This document shows positions 7,008 to 11,361 of a DNA stretch of 11,361 nt, piece by piece. Each line of letters opens with the position of its first letter. Positions within the stretch are counted from its first letter, which is position 1. The stretch covers positions 1 through 11,361 of the forward strand of contig CAMFDH010000024.1 in assembly GCA_945949035.1 (NCBI GenBank). Direction: 5' to 3'. Position numbers and translations under genes: made by a program. Below the pieces are notes generated by a model, which ran no database searches, was not told the origin of the DNA, and saw nothing but the letters and a program-made list of their open reading frames with translations. The DNA is from an uncultured Actinomyces sp. (GTDB lineage: Bacteria > Actinomycetota > Actinomycetes > Actinomycetales > Actinomycetaceae).

Positions 7008-7691
7008 GTGAGTGAAGAGCAGGGGAGGGCGCTGGACGAACTCGCCAGGGCTCTGGTTGATCTTGAAGGGCCGGGCCTTTTCATCTCTTTCGAGGGAGGG
7101 GATGGCTGCGGCAAGTCCACCCAGGTCAAGCGCCTGGCCGAAGAGTTGCAGGCACGAGGTGTTGACGTACTTTCAACCCGAGAGCCCGGTGGTACACCCC
7201 TGGGGCAGAAGCTGCGTGAGCACATCCAGCACGGCCCAGCCGATGTCGACCCTCGGACCGAGGCCCTGCTTTACGCCGCCGATCGCGCCTATCACGCAGC
7301 GACTCTCCTGCGTCCCGCGATTGCCGCGGGAACGACCGTTCTTGAGGACAGGTACACGGACTCCTCCGTGGCATACCAGGGGGCGGCTCGCGACCTCGGA
7401 CCGGAAGAGATCCGGGGCCTCTCCGACTGGGCGACACACAACCTGCAACCCGATATCACCCTGCTTTTCGATGTTGATGCCGAAGAGGGGCTTCGACGAG
7501 TTCACTCAATGGGAGAGGGATTGGACCGTCTCGAAAGCGCTGGTCTGAGCTTCCACCAGCGCGTTCGTGAAGAGTACCTACGAATCGCCAAGCAGTTTCC
7601 GGAGCGCATTGTCGTCCTCGACGCAGGCAAGTCGATTCCGCAGGTGTTCGAGGACGTTGTGCAGGCTCTGCTCAAACGGATCAGCCAATGA
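7008..7691 (+). CDS. tmk: Thymidylate kinase (dTMP kinase)
   Basis: A 227-residue cytosolic kinase that phosphorylates dTMP to dTDP with ATP, an essential step to dTTP. The P-loop is GGDGCGKST (30-38). The dTMP-binding motif REPGGTPLG follows (58-66), then the EDRYTDSSVAYQG motif (113-125, containing the DR(Y/H) signature) and the LID-like region RLESAGLSFHQRV. The GTG at 7008 is the only ATG, GTG or TTG in this frame ahead of the P-loop, giving an N-terminal extension of about 22 residues before GLFISFEGGDG. No clear ribosome binding site precedes it. The topA stop is only 6 nt upstream, so translational coupling is likely. Its stop overlaps the next start as ATGA, tying it to the delta' gene. 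Confidence 0.95.
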   Translation: MSEEQGRALDELARALVDLEGPGLFISFEGGDGCGKSTQVKRLAEELQARGVDVLSTREPGGTPLGQKLREHIQHGPADVDPRTEALLYAADRAYHAATLLRPAIAAGTTVLEDRYTDSSVAYQGAARDLGPEEIRGLSDWATHNLQPDITLLFDVDAEEGLRRVHSMGEGLDRLESAGLSFHQRVREEYLRIAKQFPERIVVLDAGKSIPQVFEDVVQALLKRISQ

Positions 7692-8887
7692 CCGTTTGGG
7701 ACCAGCTCATTGGGCAGCCAGAGGTCGTGAAGACCCTGCAGGCCGCCGCCCTCGAGGGACGCCAGATTGTCGAGCACAGAGATGCCGGCCGACAGGCCCT
7801 GGCACACGCCTGGCTGATTACAGGGCCCCCGGGATCCGGACGGTCAACCGCCGCCAAGGTTCTTGCCGCCGCCCTGCAGTGCACCGGCGAGCCCCTCGGA
7901 TGCGGGACATGCAGCGGTTGCCACACCGTCATGGCCGGAACGAATGCCGACGTGCAGGTGTACGCAACCGATGAAACCACCTACAAGGTGGATGAGGTAC
8001 GGGAGAGCTGGCTGGGCCATGCCTATGACGCTCCCACCAGTGGACGTTGGCGCGTGACGATTGTTGAGGACGCTGATCGCCTCGGTGATCAGTCAGCCAA
8101 CGCCATCCTCAAGTCAGTTGAGGAACCCCCGGAACGGGGAATCTGGATCCTCTGTGCCCCAACTCCGCGCGAAGTCCTCACCACGATCCGCTCGCGGTGT
8201 CGACACCTGGCGCTGCGGGTTCCGGCCGCCGAGGAAGTGGCCCGGTACCTGGCCGAAACCGAAGGTGTTTCCTACGAGGCCGCCTTCCAGGCCGCCACGA
8301 TCGCCCAGTCCCACGTCGGTTTTGCCCGCGGAATGTTACGCAATGCCAACCTTCGGGATGAAATCAAGGCTGTCTTCTCCCTCCCTCTGAGGGCGACCTC
8401 GGTGGGGCAGGCTGTTCACTCAGCAGGTCGAATGCATGAGATGGTCAAGAAGATGTCTGAAGCGAAGACGAAGGCCACGGATGCCCGCCTCTACGCCGAG
8501 TTACTCCAGTCTCTGGGGATTCGAGAGGGCGAGAGGGTGCCGCCCTCCCTGCGTGCCCGGATTCGGGACTTCGAAGACAGGCAGAAGCGCCGTAACCGCC
8601 GCGCCCTCGCCGACATGATCGATCGAGCCCTGACGGACCTGCTGTCCTTCTATCGGGATGTTCTGACCGTTCAGTTTCGCTCTGGCGCCGGGCTAGTGAA
8701 CATTGACATGGTGAACCAGGTCGAAGAGGTCGCTGCCGCAACGACGGTGGAAAGTACCCTCGCCAGAGTTGAAGCCATCGGGTTGGCGCGACAACGCAAT
8801 CAGGGCTCAGCTGCTCCGCTGCTCCTCTTGGAAGCACTTGCGATCAGCCTGGTTGACCCGCTGGGAACAGCTCCGTCCCGGGTCTAA
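7688..8887 (+). CDS. holB: DNA polymerase III subunit delta' (clamp loader)
   Basis: A 399-residue AAA+ clamp-loader subunit, which helps load the sliding clamp on primed DNA at the replication fork. The start MTVWDQLIGQPEVV is typical. The Walker A position reads GPPGSGRS (46-53), with arginine where ATP-hydrolysing members have lysine; this is common in actinobacterial delta' and fits a subunit that does not hydrolyse ATP itself. The zinc module is C65, C72, C75, C78. EDADRLG (127-133) is the Walker B region and SRC (169-171) carries the conserved arginine finger. The region after about 210 is the less conserved C-terminal part that joins the clamp-loader ring. The ATG overlaps the tmk stop by 4 nt (ATGA), so the two are translationally coupled. 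It closes the topA-tmk-holB unit. Confidence 0.94.
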   Translation: MTVWDQLIGQPEVVKTLQAAALEGRQIVEHRDAGRQALAHAWLITGPPGSGRSTAAKVLAAALQCTGEPLGCGTCSGCHTVMAGTNADVQVYATDETTYKVDEVRESWLGHAYDAPTSGRWRVTIVEDADRLGDQSANAILKSVEEPPERGIWILCAPTPREVLTTIRSRCRHLALRVPAAEEVARYLAETEGVSYEAAFQAATIAQSHVGFARGMLRNANLRDEIKAVFSLPLRATSVGQAVHSAGRMHEMVKKMSEAKTKATDARLYAELLQSLGIREGERVPPSLRARIRDFEDRQKRRNRRALADMIDRALTDLLSFYRDVLTVQFRSGAGLVNIDMVNQVEEVAAATTVESTLARVEAIGLARQRNQGSAAPLLLLEALAISLVDPLGTAPSRV

Positions 8888-8901
8888 CATGCGGGGTGCC
8901 A

Positions 8902-8932
8902 TTGGCTACACCCCTTTCGTATTCAAGATACA
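8902..8932 (+). promoter_or_regulatory. Weak candidate promoter of the lipoprotein hydrolase
   Basis: TTGGCT (8902-8907) and GATACA (8927-8932) lie 19 nt apart in the 63-bp gap after holB. The spacing is longer than ideal and the -10 match only partial. The hydrolase may instead be read through from holB, since no terminator hairpin is seen in the gap. Confidence 0.25.
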
Positions 8933-8950
8933 ACCTGCAACGATTGGCCC

Positions 8951-10600
8951 ATGGTGGATACAACTTTGACTGCAGAGCCCGCTCGACCTCACCGTCTGCG
9001 GGGCCGTCGAACCCGCGCGATTGCCGGGGGACTGGCGGCGACACTTCTGCTCGCCTCCTGCACGACCTCCACCGTCACCCCGCCGGGCACGCTGCCCAAT
9101 ATTGAGGACCCAGACCCGATCAGCAGCCAGGCTCCCGAGGGTTTTGAGGACTACTACTCCCAGAAGATCGACTGGCGCCAGTGCGAGGGCGATGAGATCA
9201 CGACGGCCATGATGCCCGTCCCCAAAGACTTGAGCCCCTACCAGTGCGGCACCCTGGAAGCCCCCATGAACTGGGATGATCCAGCCAGCCAGCCGATTGA
9301 GCTGGGGATTGCCCGCTATCTTGGTGCAGGCAACGAACCTGAGCGCCCCCCGCTGTTCTACAACCTTGGTGGCCCCGGAGGCGGAGCAATCGACTCCCTG
9401 TCCGGCTTCGTCGAGAACATCGTCACCACCCAGATCGCCTCTTCGTACAACATCATCGCCCTCGACCCCCGCGGTGTGGGAACGTCCTCACCCATCTGGT
9501 GCATGACCGATGAGGAGCGCGATCAGGACAACGCCCTCGACGTCGACTTCTCCGACATGACCACCGATGAGATCATCGAGTACAACAACCAGGAAGTCGC
9601 GAAGCTGGGTGCTCAGTGTCTCGAACGGAACGGGGAGATCCTCGGTTTCGTCGACTCCGACTCCGCGGCGCGCGATTTCGATATGACGAGGGCGGTTCTC
9701 GGCGCCGAAACCTTCGACTACCTTGGCTTTTCCTACGGCACCCTGCTGGGAGCCATCTACGCCGAACAGTTCCCCGACCATGTCGGTAACTTCGTCCTCG
9801 ACGCAGTCCTGGACCCCAGCCTGAACATCAATGAGGTCTCTGCCGCCCAGATCGCCGGCATGGAGGCTTCCCTCTACAACTGGATCGAGTCCTGCACTTC
9901 GCAGAGCAAGTGCGCCCTCGGCAACACCCTTGAGGCCGGGAAGGAAACGGTTGCGGACCTGCTTGATGAGATTGCCGTCAACCCCCTTCCCACCACCGAT
10001 AAAGATCGCCCCCTCAACATCGGCCTCGCCTCAACTGCCATCATCGGCAGCCTGTACTCGACAGAGACCTACCCGATCCTCACCCAGGCCGTCAGCCAAG
10101 CCCTGAAGGGAGACGGCTCGGCTCTGATGTTCCTCGCGGACTTCTTCAATGACCGCGGAATCGACGGGGTGTACGGATCCAACTCTTCAGACGCATTCAT
10201 CGCCGTCAACATGCTGGACTACGAACCGGTCGGCACCCCTGAGGAATGGGCGGCTGAGGCAGAAGTAATTGCTGAGAAGTACCCGATTCTGGGTGCCAAC
10301 TTCGGGTTTGCTTCGGCAGGCCTTGCAGAGTGGCCGGTGGAATCAAGGGCTGCACGCAGCGCCGTGAATGGCGAGGATGTCCCGCCCATGCTGCTGATTG
10401 GCACCACCCACGACCCTGCCACCCCCTACTTCATGGCAGAGAATCTGCACCGCGACCTTCCAAACTCGGTCCTCTTGACCGTTGAAGGTTGGGACCACGC
10501 GGCCTACAGCTCAGCTGCTTCCGCCTGCGTCATCGGCTATGTTGACAGGTTCCTGCTCAACGGTGAACTGCCTGCGAACGGTGTCACCTGCGACGAGTAG
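8951..10600 (+). CDS. Lipoprotein alpha/beta hydrolase, TAP-like (tripeptidyl aminopeptidase family)
   Basis: A 549-residue exported hydrolase. The N-terminus has a basic region (RLRGRRTR, 16-23), a hydrophobic stretch and a lipobox LLAS-C with C37, so signal peptidase II processing and lipid anchoring to the outer face of the membrane are expected. The alpha/beta hydrolase core has the oxyanion-region motif NLGGPGGG (138-145) and LDPRGVGTSSP. The nucleophile elbow is GFSYGT with S261; the likely acid is D488 in THDPATP and the base H516 in WDHAAY, both in the TAP-like C-terminal domain. Relatives are actinobacterial secreted proline-type or tripeptidyl aminopeptidases and esterases; the substrate here is not known. 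Cysteines outside the lipobox may form disulfides. The ATG at 8951 gives a good signal peptide but has no obvious ribosome binding site; the next codon, GTG, is an alternative. It follows holB after 63 bp. Confidence 0.9.
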   Translation: MVDTTLTAEPARPHRLRGRRTRAIAGGLAATLLLASCTTSTVTPPGTLPNIEDPDPISSQAPEGFEDYYSQKIDWRQCEGDEITTAMMPVPKDLSPYQCGTLEAPMNWDDPASQPIELGIARYLGAGNEPERPPLFYNLGGPGGGAIDSLSGFVENIVTTQIASSYNIIALDPRGVGTSSPIWCMTDEERDQDNALDVDFSDMTTDEIIEYNNQEVAKLGAQCLERNGEILGFVDSDSAARDFDMTRAVLGAETFDYLGFSYGTLLGAIYAEQFPDHVGNFVLDAVLDPSLNINEVSAAQIAGMEASLYNWIESCTSQSKCALGNTLEAGKETVADLLDEIAVNPLPTTDKDRPLNIGLASTAIIGSLYSTETYPILTQAVSQALKGDGSALMFLADFFNDRGIDGVYGSNSSDAFIAVNMLDYEPVGTPEEWAAEAEVIAEKYPILGANFGFASAGLAEWPVESRAARSAVNGEDVPPMLLIGTTHDPATPYFMAENLHRDLPNSVLLTVEGWDHAAYSSAASACVIGYVDRFLLNGELPANGVTCDE

Positions 10601-10638
10601 CCCCAACTGTGTTGTCTGCCGCAACTGCAGCTCTGCGG

Positions 10639-10668
10639 TGAAAGTCCGCCCCTCGGTTTGGTTATACT
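10639..10668 (+). promoter_or_regulatory. Promoter of the tRNA-Thr gene
   Basis: TATACT (10663-10668) is a strong -10 match. The -35 is poor: TGAAAG (10639-10644) at 18 nt is the best candidate. Transcription would begin near 10675, about 67 nt before the mature tRNA. A 9-bp inverted repeat overlaps this region. Confidence 0.5.
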
Positions 10669-10681
10669 GATCGGCGGACTT
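10642..10681. repeat. 9-bp inverted repeat flanking the tRNA promoter -10 element
   Basis: AAGTCCGCC (10642-10650) and GGCGGACTT (10673-10681) are perfect reverse complements separated by 22 nt. The spacer holds the -10 element TATACT, and the right arm spans the predicted transcription start. It could be an operator. It could also be a long-loop hairpin in transcripts coming from the hydrolase gene, or chance in G/C-rich DNA. Confidence 0.5.
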
Positions 10682-10717
10682 CAATCCCCAGAGCCACAAG
10701 CAGACGGGGTAGGGGTC

Positions 10718-10739
10718 TCTCGGGGCTACAGCCCCGAGA
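10718..10739 (+). other. Stable hairpin in the 5' leader of the tRNA-Thr transcript
   Basis: TCTCGGGGC (10718-10726) and GCCCCGAGA (10731-10739) form a perfect 9-bp, G/C-rich stem with the loop TACA. The stem ends 2 nt before the first base of the mature tRNA. No T-tract follows, so it is not a standard intrinsic terminator. It may shape pre-tRNA processing by RNase P or block the 3' ends of transcripts from the hydrolase gene. Confidence 0.65.
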
Positions 10740-10741
10740 AC

Positions 10742-10814
10742 GCCGCCTTAGCTCAGTCGGCAGAGCGATTCACTCGTAATGAATAGGTCGCGGGTTCAAT
10801 TCCCGCAGGCGGCT
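10742..10814 (+). tRNA. tRNA-Thr (anticodon CGT)
   Basis: All arms of the cloverleaf pair. The acceptor is GCCGCCT with AGGCGGC, and the D stem is GCTC with GAGC. The anticodon stem ATTCA pairs with TGAAT around the loop CTCGTAA, giving anticodon CGT at 10775-10777, which reads the threonine codon ACG. The T stem is GCGGG with CCCGC around TTCAATT. The length is 73 nt including the discriminator T at 10814. The 3' CCA is not encoded, so it must be added after transcription. Confidence 0.97.
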
Positions 10815-10820
10815 CCGAAC

Positions 10821-10860
10821 GAAAAGTCGGGACATCGTTGATAGATGTCCCGACTTTTTC
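10821..10860. terminator. Strong symmetric (bidirectional) intrinsic terminator
   Basis: The arms AAAAGTCGGGACATC (10822-10836) and GATGTCCCGACTTTT (10844-10858) pair perfectly over 15 bp around a 7-nt loop. A run of five T follows on the plus strand and four T on the minus strand. It ends the tRNA-Thr transcript at its 3' side and, read the other way, the convergent DsrE-like gene, whose stop codon is about 30 bp away. Confidence 0.92.
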
Positions 10861-10891
10861 ATCTCCGGCAGTGCCGGGCTTCACCACTGCC

Positions 10892-11361
10892 CTAGATGAA
10901 GATGATCTGCGCCCCCTCCGACAGCTCAATGAAGTCCGAGGCCGAAATGATCCCCTTGACCCCGGGGTGCAGCATCGGCTTCTTCACCTGCATCATGTCC
11001 GCCGACAGCTGGCAGGCGTACATATTGGCCCCCATCGCCGCCAGGTGATCAATGAACTCGGGGATGGGCGGAATATCCTGCTCCGCCATCATCGACTTGA
11101 GAACCTTCGTCCCCACAGCCGTCATGCCGGGCACAGCAGCGAACAGCTGCGGGAACCCCATCGTCGCCCCACCGCCAACGAACCGCTCCAGCTGCGGCAT
11201 ATGCATCGCGGTGTTGCCGGCGTAAGAGAACTTCAGGTCATCCATCGTGCGCATATCCACAATATCCAGTCCCCAGAAGGTAAAGAAGTAGTCGACCTCA
11301 ATCCCTACAGCCGTCATGCCGGGCACAGCAGCGAACAGCTGCGGGAACCCCATCGTCGCCC
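10892..11361 (-). CDS. Partial DsrE/DsrF/DrsH-like protein with an internal duplicated segment
   Basis: The C-terminal part, about 155 codons, is open to the right edge. The family (DsrE_2 type, often labelled peroxiredoxin-like) is recognised from VDYFFTFWGLDIV, a DDLK segment, MHMPQL, EQDIPPIPEFIDHL, the conserved cysteine in MYACQLSADM (codon at 11014-11012) and the C-terminal SEGAQIIFI. Members are small cytosolic proteins linked to persulfide or sulfur-relay metabolism; the role here is not known. The part beyond FFTFWGL is abnormal. In the family that segment is preceded by an N-terminal strand and helix of about 40 residues, but here it is preceded by a second copy of GATMGFPQLFAAVPGMTAVG, which also occurs 64 residues downstream. 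The frame stays open through both copies. This is either a duplication or an assembly error; the true start lies outside. Confidence 0.8.
   Translation of the reverse strand, partial: ATMGFPQLFAAVPGMTAVGIEVDYFFTFWGLDIVDMRTMDDLKFSYAGNTAMHMPQLERFVGGGATMGFPQLFAAVPGMTAVGTKVLKSMMAEQDIPPIPEFIDHLAAMGANMYACQLSADMMQVKKPMLHPGVKGIISASDFIELSEGAQIIFI
11115..11169. repeat. 55-bp perfect direct repeat, copy 1 (inside the DsrE-like gene)
   Basis: This segment is identical base for base to 11307-11361. One base further out (11114) the copies differ, C against T, and the next four bases match again, so similarity covers about 60 bp. It encodes the stretch GATMGFPQLFAAVPGMTAV. This copy sits at the place where the DsrE-like protein reads on normally to its C-terminus. 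Confidence 0.95.
11307..11361. repeat. 55-bp perfect direct repeat, copy 2, ending at the window edge
   Basis: This is the second copy of the 55-bp segment, offset by exactly 192 bp (64 codons), so the reading frame is kept. It runs to the last base of the window, so the full repeat may be longer. It lies where the family's N-terminal region would be expected. Confidence 0.95.

Noticed and set aside
1..11361. Mobile elements, CRISPR arrays, prophage genes or toxin-antitoxin pairs
   Set aside because: Both strands were read for transposase or integrase motifs, regularly spaced repeats and terminal inverted repeats; none was found. The only long exact repeat noticed is the 55-bp pair at the right end.

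Overview
The window looks like a chromosomal, mostly housekeeping segment from a moderately high-GC actinobacterium. Evidence for this is the G/C-rich third codon positions, GTG and TTG start codons, and the order topA, tmk, DNA polymerase III delta', secreted alpha/beta hydrolase. DNA topoisomerase I carries four glycine-rich C-terminal repeats and a basic lysine/alanine/proline tail, as is usual in actinobacteria. A member of the Actinomycetales (for example an Actinomyces relative) is a reasonable guess, but the genus cannot be fixed from the sequence alone. No mobile element, CRISPR array or phage gene is visible.

Left part (1-2276). A nucleotidyltransferase related to aminoglycoside 6-adenylyltransferases is cut by the left edge and read on the minus strand. 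It diverges from a zinc-finger thioredoxin (287-712), which appears to be transcribed without a leader. Converging on the thioredoxin is a two-gene minus-strand unit: a DUF488/YeaO-like small protein (1917-2276) followed by a PLP-dependent trans-sulfuration enzyme (746-1897).

Centre (2442-8887). A two-part class I methyltransferase with an NPPF motif has its own promoter. After 150 bp holding a good sigma70-type promoter comes topA, starting at a TTG. tmk follows after 6 nt, and the delta' gene (holB) overlaps tmk by 4 nt. This makes a tightly coupled DNA-metabolism operon: topology, dTTP supply and clamp-loader subunit.

Right part (8951-11361). A lipoprotein of the TAP-like alpha/beta hydrolase (peptidase) family is followed by a tRNA-Thr(CGT) gene with its own promoter and a structured leader. 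A strong symmetric terminator sits between this tRNA and a convergent minus-strand DsrE-like gene, which is cut by the right edge.

The oddest feature is in that last gene. A 55-bp segment is repeated perfectly, in frame, 192 bp apart, and the second copy ends exactly at the last base of the window. It replaces the N-terminal part expected for the family. It is either an internal tandem duplication or an assembly artefact at a contig end. I did not find a convincing new multi-gene system here; the other notable points are regulatory: a leaderless thioredoxin, an inverted repeat around the tRNA promoter, and a hairpin abutting the tRNA.
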